Shown here: in pieces, positions 1-12,500 of the stretch | How the letters are laid out: the number at the start of each line of letters is the position of its first letter | Position numbering within the stretch: position 1 is the first letter of the stretch | From: Tubulanus polymorphus | Taxonomy: Eukaryota; Nemertea; Palaeonemertea; Tubulaniformes; Tubulanidae | Assembly (NCBI RefSeq): GCF_964204645.1 | Contig: NC_134028.1 | Span: 4,624,501 to 4,688,500, forward strand | Length of the DNA: 64,000 bases | Reading direction: 5' to 3' | Program-made: the position numbers and the translations under genes | The notes under the pieces: model-generated | Seen by the model: the letters and a program-made list of their open reading frames with translations, nothing else | The model's database searches: none | Told to the model about the DNA's origin: nothing

Positions 1-3000
1 AAATGGTGGAAACTCTCTTGTGAAAAAAAAAACGATGGGTACTGATTATTTTGAACCGTGTATTCCCGTTACTCGATATTCCCGGAGGACTAGAAACAAA
101 TGAATATTTTCCGCAAGAGAAATCAATTTTTGAACTGACATCTGTATTAGGCTATACCTGCCAATTCGATTTTTTTATGGCAGATCCGATTGATGAGTTC
201 AACGCGTATTCCATTTTTTTCTCTTAGAAGGTAATTAAGAAATTCATTGTAATCTTCTCGTTTTCCTTTTATTTTCAAATGGAGCTAATTTCTAAATTAA
301 CCACCAAGTCAAAATTCTTCAATCTTGCAAAAAATCCTCTCCGTTTCACCGACCTACGTATGTCACAGATTATGATTTCACAAAGAGGTTTATACCGTTA
401 GAAAATTCTTGATACACTTAAGCTAAATCGAAATAGTAATCTTATTAGCGGACAGTGGTAAAGAAATTTTTCAAGTTTTTTTTTGTCGCAGAAAATTCAG
501 AATTTCATTTGATCTGTTTCTAATAATTTTCTAATCTTATAAGCCCAAATTTCAGAAATGAATCAAACCTTAGTTACAGTTTCATCTTCTTTTCACCCAT
601 CCTTTAAACTTTAGCATTAGTTTTCAATTTTCTAAGTTTCAACTAAGAATTGATTTAATATCTTCCTTTAATGCTTTGGGCCCAAATCTACAGTTCAATT
701 TCTATATGAAATAAAGCTGATTTTCTGATTTTCTTTTCAGTTTCATTGACATCATTTAGCGTTTCTTACTAAGTCACTGACAATATTTTGAGTGTTTTCG
801 TTACACTCCGTACGTGCTGAATGAGGTTGTTTTCGAATCGCTATGATTTCTATGAAAAATTCGATCAAACTGACGAGGCGTCCGTCACTTAGATTTCATC
901 ATTTACATATTACCATGACAACTCCTAGTATGGTCACTCTGCAATCAAACTATATGTAACCAGTAGTTACTATGTTTATTATAGCATCAGACCACAGGTT
1001 AGTAGCTCGAAGATGCGTAGGGCCGGACCCCAAAAATAGTACCTAGAGTGAAGAAGAGGTCCCCCATAAATGTTGCCATAATTTCTGCAAATGGGATAGG
1101 TAACGAATTGCGGTTATATGTATGAAATCCATCGATCCTGAGAGACAGATTTATGATGAAATAAGGGATTCCCTGGCCTTTTTCTGCTTGGAGTATGGGT
1201 ACCAAACACGGTGGGGGATTCCCTTAGATATTGGGCTCGGATGTACTGGCATACCTGTACTGGGATACCCCTCCTTTCTAAAGGTTTGATTATTTCAAAA
1301 GTTAGGTTGGGTATGTGGGGCGAAAACCACTTCAATGCGTAGCTAAGATGCTGGCCTATGAGCCATAAGCAGGATTTCCCCTGAATTTACGCGCTTATAT
1401 ATGAACTGAACTCTCGAATTTCTTGTTTTTACTATAGGCAAAAATACAAGTATTTTTGCTATAGGATATAGATTTTGGAATAGTGGTCTGAGCTCTGACT
1501 TAAGGGGTCACACAGTCAGGGTGTCTTAGAGTAGGTCTGCAACCGCAGTTTGCACTGAAGTTCCGGTAAACTTTCACCGAAAAGGAAATACTTGCAGGAC
1601 TCAGTGATCCATCATTTTCATGTGACACTTTCCTAGAAAATTCAAAATTTTACGTGGGCTGTATGGGGGTAAACTTGAGTGATCAGCAGTGAATTGGAAT
1701 TATTTAATCATTTCATTTAATTTTCGAGTTAAGTCTTTTGAGTTATTTCATGGGAATCTTTCTAAAATTCTAATTATAATTTATACCATAATTTTGAGCC
1801 ATTTTTCACTGCTGAGACATCTCAAATTAGGTTTTACTTATTATTTTGTGGTTAGTCATGTGACGTCCTGCAGGGGATCCCTGTAGGAGTGCATGGGCGC
1901 AACCAGGACTTGCTTTAGAGATTTTGAGAGAGAAGGATCTTAGCCAAAGACCTTCTGGAATCCCTTTCTATAATTTCCGTCTAAGTTCCACGACTTGTGG
2001 ACCGAACTGGACATTATAAATTTTCAAAATCATTACGCATAAGTTATTCTTTTACCGACGTGGTAATAGAACCTATTAGCTGAACGAAGAATACCTCGGA
2101 TTTGAGTCGACGAGTTAAGTAATCTGATCGAATGGTTACGGTTGATCGAATCGTGGATGTATTTTTGTACCAATATCAGATTCGAGTAGAACGTTCATCG
2201 GAAGGTGATTTATATCCATAGCGATCTGTAATGTTTGGAACGACATTTTCCTGGGGGTTGACTTAACACCCAGCGTATTTTAATCACATCGGATCACTTA
2301 TCTGTGGATTTTTGATAGCTGTACGGTTACCCGTCAGTAGTTACCAGACCCATGGTATACTTTTTTCCGTATTAGAACGGATCAAGTGCGACTGGAGAGC
2401 GGACTATTGCTAAATTAATGTTTCTTTCAATTCTCTGAGTTGGATCGCTTAGTTCGTGAACAATTACTGTTAGTGAGATTGCACCTTTTTACCGGTACTG
2501 GACTTTTTTGGCTTCGGGTGGGCTGCTGGAGTGGTGGTAAATTTTGCGTACGTTCGGAGCGGTGTTTTTGAACGTGTAAATTTGTTTAGTGTTTTATAAA
2601 AACTGACAAACTGACTGAGTCTCTGTGTTTCTGTGTTTTGTGTCCGCGTGTGTTTTGCGTCAAATGGAGCTAAATTTGGAGTCATCAATTTCGAACTATT
2701 TCGTCAGCGACTAGGAAGGTAGACAAAGAGATTCGCCATATGGTAGATTTTTATTTTTTTCTAATTCATGTCAAATTCTAAGATTTGAAGTAATTGATTT
2801 ATTTTGGTTATTTGAAGTATATAATTGAGTAATTTAAACTTAATTTTCTCTATTTGATAATTTGAATATTTTCTTTATTAATAATAAACTGTATATATAT
2901 TGTATATTCTATTCCAGTGTTGTGTTTTGTATTTTGTTGTCGGTAATGGGGATTTAGGAATTTAGATTTGGAGGACCCTACCACACGGTGGCCAATAACA

Positions 3001-3851
3001 TCTGGCAAGTGTGGGTTACATATATAGTCAAATAAAAAGCACTTTTAGATACACGCTATAGGTCAAGTAAGCCTATACGGCAGAAATTTGACAATAAACA
3101 TTTCATGATTCCCTGGTTGGTACGACAGAGTGGGTTACTCCTCTACGATTGAGGCATAGCTCCGACAAATATATTCAAACCTCAGCATTCCCTCGCAGCC
3201 GATACCGAGGGTTGGAAGAAAAGCTCATCGGCGCTATCGCAAATACTTAATGTTTGTAAACATGGTTCATCAAGGCTTCCAAGTGCGGTAATACGTGTAA
3301 CTGTGTGGAAGATGAGCTGCGGCGCATTTCATCCTGACGTGTAATAAATTCGACAATTTCGGAACGGAATTGAATTTGGTAAATATTGGTGCGAATTATA
3401 TAAAAATAGGAATTTCTAATGAGTTGAGTAGTACATCGGAGTTGACCATTGGGGCAAGTATGGTTAAATCGGGGTTTGAATATTGTATTTGATTTGAAAT
3501 TACATGTATATGTGTACATTATGGTATTTATTTCCTACTCTTTTTTATATGCATGCACCAAGATATTTCTTAAAAAGTGATTTTGCCTACCATCCATGAA
3601 TCATTACGAAACACGTCCGATGTACTTCATCACTTCGGACGATGTTTCGGAGATACGATGCCCACAGAAATAAAACTCTGAAAACAGTGACTGATGTTGT
3701 TGTCAAAGCCATTTTTATTTCGATCATAAACGTAATAATATCTTGGCTAGAAATTGAATATTGAATATTCATCTGGAATATTTTAGTCTAAGCATATGCA
3801 CATATAAGAATATGTTGAAACAAATTTCTGGGCTTCTGGGTTCGAAAAGAA
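1..3851. other. Gene-poor 5' stretch
   Basis: No coding region is supported here. Short open frames exist on both strands but none shows a recognisable domain or a chain of phase-compatible exons. The 3' part includes the transcript end region of the large minus-strand mosaic gene, which stops at 3852. Sequence is mostly AT-rich with short A and T runs. Confidence 0.5.
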
Positions 3852-6529
3852 TTAATTTCTCATACAAGCTGGAGATATGGAATCAGTTGTTGAACGTGTG
3901 ACGCGAGTCGAACCAGACTCATTCTTATCACATTGTTTCGTATTTGACGAGTAGGTCAGAAACTTCAGCTCAACGTGTGTGACTTGACTCAAATCAACCG
4001 AGGAATCATCAGATATTTGTAGTGTCCAGGTTGTGAAGGGAGGTAAGGCAGAAAGTTCGTCTTGGTTCTCATTATACATGCAGCCTAATTCCGTAATTTC
4101 ACCTGCAAAATGATGAAAATAAAATAATATAGGCTACAATGTAGGCTTCCTATACGCAATACTTTGTGAAGACTTCCTGCTAAAAAAACCACAAATACAG
4201 GTACCATTGTAAATTATGAAAGCGATATTCGAGACGGCAAAATATCTTAAAAGGCGCAACTTGCATGATTTTAATGTCTCGTGTCAGTCGGGTCCAGTTG
4301 CACAAAATATGTGTGATGTAAACCAGTGTATGAGATCTAATGACATTGGTATTTATCCAAACTTAAACGAGCCTTCGAGCCTAGATGTTTTATCAGTAAT
4401 AATGATAATTACCTGTTGAAAGTATATATTTGTAGCCTATCGTTTTACCATCGCCGAAGAAACTATAAACCTTGCCGCGGTACCTGTCTGAGAATTCACC
4501 AGCCCTCGACAGCAAAATACCTAATTCATCATCGGTCGATTTAGCTCCGTGAACGACGATTCTCATTTCAACGATGCGAATTCTTTCGTAATCTGCAAAC
4601 GACGGCTCATCGATATCAATGACGAAATTTACGCTTCGATCCTTTTTCAAAAGCGTAATCGGGCATTCAGATTCGGTTAGCGCATCACCCGTGCAATTTT
4701 CGTTATCCCTCAGATTCAAGTAGATATTCAACGGTTTGCTGCTGCATTTGAGGTCGGGTTCCAGCTTGAACAGAGTGGCCGCTTGGATTTTCGTTAAGAC
4801 AGTCGACAGATCGTCTTTCAATAACGGTATGTTCTCTTTCGAACATTCGGTAAATTCGTTGTAGAATTTCGATTGGCAATACAAACGAATGACGCCATGA
4901 ACCAGTTCCCGATAATAAAACGACTGTCTATAAACTTTGCTCAGTAATTTCTTCGTCACCTTATTTTGTTTGAAGGATTTTTCATATTCTTCTTCCAGTT
5001 CAGATTTGTAAATCTCTGATAGTTGTAAACTTTGTCCAAGACGCGCAGCACTCTGCGCTTTGACGCCGATGTTGATGGCTTCTTTAGTCAGAGCTTCGCC
5101 CCAAACAGTCATCTCAATAAGCGAAGCCTTCGCTGTGTCGATATAAGCTGCGAGAAGTGGGATAATCATAGCGTCCAGTCGATGTTCTATCGTTGTCTTC
5201 AAGACTTGCCACTTTCCGATTTGTACTTTAAGTCGAGCTGTATCACTGACTGTACGCTTGTCATAGATACTTTCTATTGCGTTGCCTTGGATTCCAGTTT
5301 TGTAACTATTACTGGTTCGAATCACGCGTTTTATTATCTCTTCCATTTGTAGGATATCTCTAACAACCTTAGCCAAATCCAGGTACCCGTCAACTATAAC
5401 CGCAGGTCCATCAGCATTACCAAATATCCCAGAAATTACGCTCAAAATATCCAAATTATCCATATCAGCCATTTCAGCTCTAAGTCTCTTCATGTCTTCA
5501 GCGGATTTGTCTCGAGCCTTTTTAAACTCTAATTCTAACATACCTATAGTACTAGAAGCGACTCTGAACGCGGTCTCCGCGTCTGTCTTCAGACTCTTTA
5601 TGTGGTCCATTGGTTGCTGCATTTTGCTTATCGCTAACTTAACTCGTGAAAGCGACTCATCCGTATTTTGATCGCTTCTTTCTAGATATTGTATGTTGTC
5701 GACGTGATCTCGAAGCATCGTCGCTAGTACCTTCGCGTATCTTCTGTAAGTTTCCACAGATAGCGGAGGTACGTTGCGTACATCGGATTCTTTGTGTAAA
5801 ATCGCATCCATCACGTTCTGTCGCGCCAAATACGACATCTGCTGAAGTTCGTCATCCTTCGGGTGCCCGGAGTTTCTCAACGCTTCAGCAGATGCGACCG
5901 CGGCGACCTCTTGTAGCAAATCGACGCCGATATCGATATTATCCTGGTCGCCATTTTCTATGAGACTCTTTGCGCAAAACAGGGCTGTTTGTAAGAAGTC
6001 GAGGCGCTGAACGGGAATTGCGAAACTTTCCTTCGAAGCGACCGTGCATTGAAACGGAGCTATTATTTCCGACGCGACGAGTAGAAATGAACCATTATTA
6101 TTCTTTTCGTCATTGTATGAAATTGCTACCTGTGTTTTTGATGCGTCCGATGTTCTGATAAATTGGGTCGTACACCCGAGCAATTCTGTATTTGTCGATG
6201 GCTTGAAGTTGAATTTCAAATACGAACCTTCTTCCATGTAGAATGTCTTAGTGACGATTTTTAGACGGTATAATACATAAGCCCGGCCTCTGAACGAAAC
6301 GGAAAACGCGAAAATTCGCAACTCCTTCAGATCCGCCCGATCTTTGACTTCGGACAAAATCTCGTTCAAATCGACGTGAGTTTCGTAGATAGTGATGATC
6401 CCATCTTCGTCGTCACGTCTCAGGAATTCGGGTGAACCGCATTGAGAATAACAGTTCCTACGTCCACAAGGTGCAACGTCAGTGGACTGCTGCAGCTTAA
6501 TTTCTTTAAATTCTATCAGAGTGTTTATA
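3852..6529 (-). other. Unrecognised C-terminal module: helical bundle with hydrophobic hairpin, then beta domain
   Basis: Exons 6529-4413 and 4102-3852 (about 790 residues). No ATG lies at the exon start, so it is internal. Visible parts by full-protein residue: cysteine cluster about 1080-1095; beta-rich segment about 1135-1230; long mainly helical region about 1240-1625 with charged heptad-like stretches; a hydrophobic, glycine-containing patch about 1425-1457 ([22 protein letters not shown]) inside the helices; and a terminal beta region with [13 protein letters not shown] and [10 protein letters not shown] helical bundle with an internal hydrophobic hairpin plus a beta domain recalls alpha-helical pore-forming proteins, and the last strands faintly recall the C-terminal beta domain of Tc-type complexes. 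Both are resemblance only; no catalytic motif is seen. Confidence 0.6.
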
Positions 6530-9500
6530 CTGAAACGGTTTTTAAGAGTAGACTAATAAGTTATACTCGTGACACCGTTTTTATTTCTATTTATGAGATC
6601 AAAGTAAATGAAGAGACTCTTTATTTCTTGTAACTGGTCAACGATATGCTTACGATCTATTTTTCAATTGGACCGAAAAGTATTAAAAACTGAGTATTTT
6701 TACGAACCAGAGGGCTAGATATTTTATTAACCCTGAGTCTATTGTATATCATTTTCAGACAGACCCCAAGTAAGTTAAAGAAATCTTACTCTAATTCCAA
6801 GATAGGAGAAGTTGAAATTAGTCTGTAGTGGATCAAAGATGACGAGTCAAAATTACTACAAAATAGAAAATTATCATTTTGTCAAATATCTCATTATAAT
6901 TATTTTAACATTTATAATCTTCATTACATTATAATTCATTTCAATGCTGTCATTCCGAAGGGAGTTTATATTTTCAAATTAATCCTCTACTTATTACACA
7001 TGGTTGTAAAAGATAACTCACATTTCTATTTTCTTTAGATGTTTAAGGTTACCAAACACATCCGGGGCTATAGTCACGATCTCTGAACTCGATAAATCTC
7101 TAAAATGCAATACCATATATGGTGTGATACAAGTAAATTGATAAACAGAAACTAATTATGGTTCACTCACAGCTCCTCCAAATTGTGTAGTCCGTCAAAA
7201 AATCCCTTCGGTATATTGCTGATCTTAGCCATTTTTCTGGAATTGGGAATTGATAAATGAAAACCTATTTTTCAAAACTAAACGGTTGGAAATGTTTTAG
7301 AATAATGATGATTCAATAACGTACACTTTGGTGACGTATTTGGCGCCTTCGAATAAATTATTGGGAAGTCTCACACCGGTAATATCAATCGCAGAAAAAT
7401 CGCTGAGAAAAAAAATACAGATGATTATTTATTTCTGGAATTCCTCTACTCGACAGCGTAACCCCTAGAACCTTTACAAAATTGCCGAATTGAAACTTCA
7501 TTTTGCAACGTTCAAACTTGCCAAATGCCTTCTAGACACGCTACCTGAGACTGAGTTTCAAACGAAATAAACACTGATTTTTATCTTATCAAATGTAAGA
7601 CTGTAATTTTGATTCATCTTGTGTTTATGATGTATTTTGATGGAGGCTCAGCTGTTTTGATAGATATACCTACATTTCTGTCTGGCCAGCTAATAGACTA
7701 CTATAAATAGTACGCCACATTTCTGAAAAAAAAAACACACGACAACAACCAATTACTTTGTCGATCCTGTATTTCAGTTTACCAATTGCTGTCTCTAAAT
7801 TGACTGTTTTTCATTTCGGTTAGGATCGCACCACAACTGTTTTATTTTAATTGTTTCTCTCTTAGTTTACTTGTCTTCATAATTGTTGGTTTATTCTTCA
7901 TTACGAGTTTCCCTCGATAAAACTGAACATAATGCTCTATATTACGATGTACTGACCGGTCGGTTTTGGTCCGTGGCACGTGCGAATGTAAGTGTCGCTT
8001 TGGACATTGTTGTCCAAATCGGGCTGCACTGCGAATAGTGCGCACAGGCCTAACTTAGACGCGTAAAACGTGCACTTGAAATCTCGAGCGTCGTAACATT
8101 TCGCTTGGCACAATTCGCGAGAAATGTTTAAATCCGACGGATAACTTTCAATCGATCTGAATCCAGGTGGAGGTATGACGTCCTCAATTCCGTAGAACTT
8201 ATCTGAAATTCATATTAGCTTTAACATCTTAATTCATATGTCTCCTTGACACAGCGGGAGGGATCTTTGTTGACCCGGATCCAATCTCAAAGTAATGTAA
8301 GCATAACCCTCGATTCAACTTAAGCGTTTTGTTGAAATTTATTCCAGAGACCTTCTATTGATTGAACTGGGATGGGCAACCCAATAGTTAACCCGATAGA
8401 CGCCGTTTATAGTCAATATATCAACTAACTACTGATTTACTTTTGGTTCATCATTTCATTTGATTAAGAGCCCATTCTACTCGCTACTGTGAGTTGATGC
8501 GGTACTCACCGTCTCCCTCTCTGATGTAAATTGAAGTTACATTTTCGGTTGATGGAAACATGCTTGATGTGAAGCATAGAAACGAATGCGGCTGATAATA
8601 AGCAGCGAAACAATATTTTGTACTCTCCATACAATAAGCCAAACATTCTTCAGCCGTTTGGAATCCTCTCAGATAGGTGATAACTGAAGTCATAATTTTA
8701 TTCGCTTTCTTCAGGAAACAACCAGTGTATTCATCCGCCATGTTTGCTGAAACAAAATCACCGAGTTTAGAATCAAGGAAATCGTTAGCACAGTCAGATC
8801 AGAAATCACCAACACCAGACCTAACACCCAACACAATCTCACAACAGCAGAACGACAAGCCATACTCACACTCGGAAGCAACAGGTATATCACCATCAAA
8901 CCAGCCGACAAAGGACTGTCATCATGAATCGAAGCGATAGCATCGACGAAGCACACCGCCAACTTAACAGCACCGATTTCTACCAAAAGTTCAACGAAAA
9001 CAGCACCGGCAAGTTCAAGAACTTAAAATTACCTCTACCCACCGGATTGAATCGTTATATTTTCGCTACAACCAGGATATTCCACCGCGCTCCCGCGGCT
9101 GATTAAGCCAAGGACAACGAAATACAAATACAAAATACAAATGGATATCAAATTGCTATACATACATTGCCATAGTTGTGCTTGTAGCGGTCGTTTCTTG
9201 TGGCAAACTCTTTTATAAAGAATCTTATCCTTAACGGGAGAAGTCAACTCCTCAAGCGGGAATCTATATATTTTGCAGTCGTTATTTCCATTGAATTCGT
9301 AACCGACGCATTCATGTTCACTGTATTTGGAACAGATCTTTTGGCAACCCTCCGAACTAGCGACTTGATTATCAACCTCTCCGGCTCCAGTGTAATCAGG
9401 CATTCCCTTATAATAACCTTAAGTTATCGAAAAGATGATGTATGAATAGAAATATTCTGTTAGGGAATATGTATTGCATTAGGGTCTTTATTGTAATCAT

Positions 9501-12500
9501 TGTACTGTCTATTTTTATATTTTTTCATGTTCTTTTCTAGTGCAACCCCTTGATTGGTTTAGCGACACAGGTTATCAAAATCGACGCTGATACATAACTG
9601 TTAGATCAATTAATCATCATTACATGCACGATATTACTCAGTTTTAATATGAAGTAAAAACTATTTGTTCATGACCAATCAGAGACGAGCGCGCGGCCAC
9701 TAAACAGATCGGATTTTTACGATCGAGGGCATTACTTACCATCTCCCAATTTCAAATGGAACTTGGATTTAGTCGCTGATTTTAGATGTACAAATCCACA
9801 AGTTGGTAAATTTCCATCAGTTCCATTAGTAAACTGTACCCCGATGCAGTAATGGGGAACTTCGAGGCAGCGGAACAAACATTGGTCAAGAGTTAGATTT
9901 CTCAGCGTGTATGATATTTCTTCCGTTTTCGCTATTTGGTATGGATTTTGTCTGAAGCACCCGTGAAAGTAATTATAAGGATGATCTAAAAATATGATAT
10001 AGAATTTAAAGAATTTTACCATGAACATTTAACCATCGTTCGTTCATTTTTTGCATATAATTGGAATAATAATCATTAATACATACGTGGCTTTGGATTA
10101 ACATAGCATCCGGCAATATTTACGCAATCTTCAACTTCAGTAGAATTACCCACACAGTCGGAACCGCCACCACTCTGAGGGGGGTTGTCACACTCTCTCG
10201 ACCGCTCGCGTGTTCCTTGGCCGCATTTTTTAGAGCACTGTGACCATCCACCCCAAGAACTCCAGAAGCCGTCAACTTTAAGTTAAGCAATAAAATAAAC
10301 AGTGGCGCTTTGATGAAATTTAAAATATATCAAGATCTTATTCAGTTCCTACGTTTGGTGTTAGAACATTTTGTATTTCAAGAAAATGAATTGGAATAAC
10401 TATGATTGGAATGACGCTTGATCGAAATCCGTTATTTTTTCGAATTTTGCGAATAATAACCTAATTTCTATCTGAAATGCTTCTGATGTGTAATCTTTGT
10501 TTCAATACCTGGACAATCTTTCAGCGTACATTCGACTTTATCCGACGCAGATCCTTCACATTGTTTACCGCGATGACGCGGTGTCGGGTTGTTACATATT
10601 CGACTGCGAATCTGCGATCCCTTTCCGCAGCTTGCCGAACACGGAGTGTATTTCGCCCATTCGCCCCATCCTCCGTCAACTGATAAATAAGATAAATTTG
10701 TGAGAACTGCAGAAGTATTCTGTGCTTTCTGAGGCGGTGCGAGCACCTGGTTTTCATAGCATAGGAAAATGCCTGTATGTATGCTAGAATATATTTGTGG
10801 AAAAAGAAAATCAAGACTATATGGTTCACGCGAATATCAAACATTGGTAAAATCTAAACCTACCTGCACAGCCTAGAATCTCGGTACGTAGGCAGCCCAG
10901 GTTGTTACTTATTCCCAGCACATTCAGCCGTATATATTGTGCTTTTAACACCCGCGAGAAATATGACGTAACAAGTTTTGAATTTTCGCTGTTCCCAGGA
11001 AATATCTGCAAAGTGAACAAAAAAGCGCTTTTTTCAAGTCTCAAAAAGCGAGAATTCAATAGCTCTCAAATATAGATCTGAAAGTCAGGGCCCAGTTTCG
11101 GCGTCGAAATGGCTTAGATTTATGACCAGTCTAAAATCTAATTAGTTCTAAAACCAATCTGAGAACTATTGACTGTCAAGAAGCTGTGTTAAAAGTCTCA
11201 AGATCTAAGGTGACTTCTGCAGTTAAGTCCCAGCACATGTAGGTTGGCCTGGAGGTGATTTTCACAAAGTTAATAGTATTGCAGCCCTATCATTTTGTTT
11301 ATGGTGGATTGAATTCGAGCAAGACCGCAACTCACATCATTACCGTCGGCGAGATAGACTTGATACCACGTGTCACGATCTTTACTGACAGTAATATTCA
11401 ATTTCGTTACAAATTTGTAGCCGTTATCGGTATCAAAACCTTGAATCTGGAGACCTGTAAGGAATGAGGAATCATGACATTACACATGCACAGAACAGTA
11501 ACAGGTACGTAACATGAAAAATTATTTTCGTCTTCCTCAGCAGCGCTTTCCAACATCTACTCCCTGGAAGTTATGCTTCCATAAAGTAGTCTTGTTATTT
11601 CATGAAGTCGAGCATCATATTCAAATAAAACTGTTTTAAGAATATTCATGCAATTTACCAGTTTAACCAATTTATGAATATAGCTATGCATGAATAAAAA
11701 CAAAATTCTGCGATCACCTACCGAAAACCTTCTCCTCATTAGGAAACTGTATTTCTAGAAACGATGGAAGTTGATCAGAGTTTACGCACCAAGCACCCGC
11801 GTTATTTTCAAGTCTAGCCTTATGTGGCATCGAATTGGAATCATAGTTATCTGCAGTGATTAGGATATCTTCAATTCTACCATCTTCTACACCAAGAGGT
11901 CGAGAACATTCTAAAGTCAATGAATAAAGAGAGAACTGAAATAAATCACCTTTATCATAAAACGATATACGCTATAACATCGTTTTCAGTTTTCAGTGAG
12001 TAAGTTTCCAAAGAAATAGTTGAACTGATATTTCTCATCAGATATTTCCAATCATTTGTTGTATGGAATCGACCTGAAACGGCATTCTATAAAAAAAAAA
12101 CTTAAAATGACGGGAAAATCAACTGTGACAATCGGGAGAAATTATGAATTAAGCTATATTCTTCCAAGACTATGTCAACGTGAAACATACATTTTCATAT
12201 CGCAACTAGTCATATCAACACGTCATCTTTCGATTAATGGGCACAGATTATTGTTTTTGCTTGTGACAGCAAAACATCGAGAGGAACTTGGTCGATTTTT
12301 TTAGGTCATACCTGTGTTAGGAACTTTACAGACAAAATAAAGATCCGCAAAACACGATGTCGCTACGTAATCTTGTGTCAAATAAAATTTGACGCAGTAG
12401 TCATCAGATGGAGTCATAGTCAATTGTGTAGCTGGGTGACCGACTAAATCATACCACTTCCTAGCATCTCTGTCATATCGAAATCCTCCAACAAAGTTTT

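Noticed and set aside
1114-1335. Minus-strand open frame with ERRGIPVQVCQYIRAQYL
   Set aside because: Slightly coding-like, but no domain, no neighbours and no splice partners; overlapping frames are equally long.
2880-3010. Possible LTR end (AATAAA, GT-rich stretch, then tggccaataac as a primer-binding-like site)
   Set aside because: No matching upstream LTR, no gag/pol sequence nearby, and the tRNA match is not convincing.
3247-3519. Minus-strand 90-aa frame after the mosaic gene
   Set aside because: No recognisable motif and no signal that it continues the gene, which ends at a clear stop at 3852.
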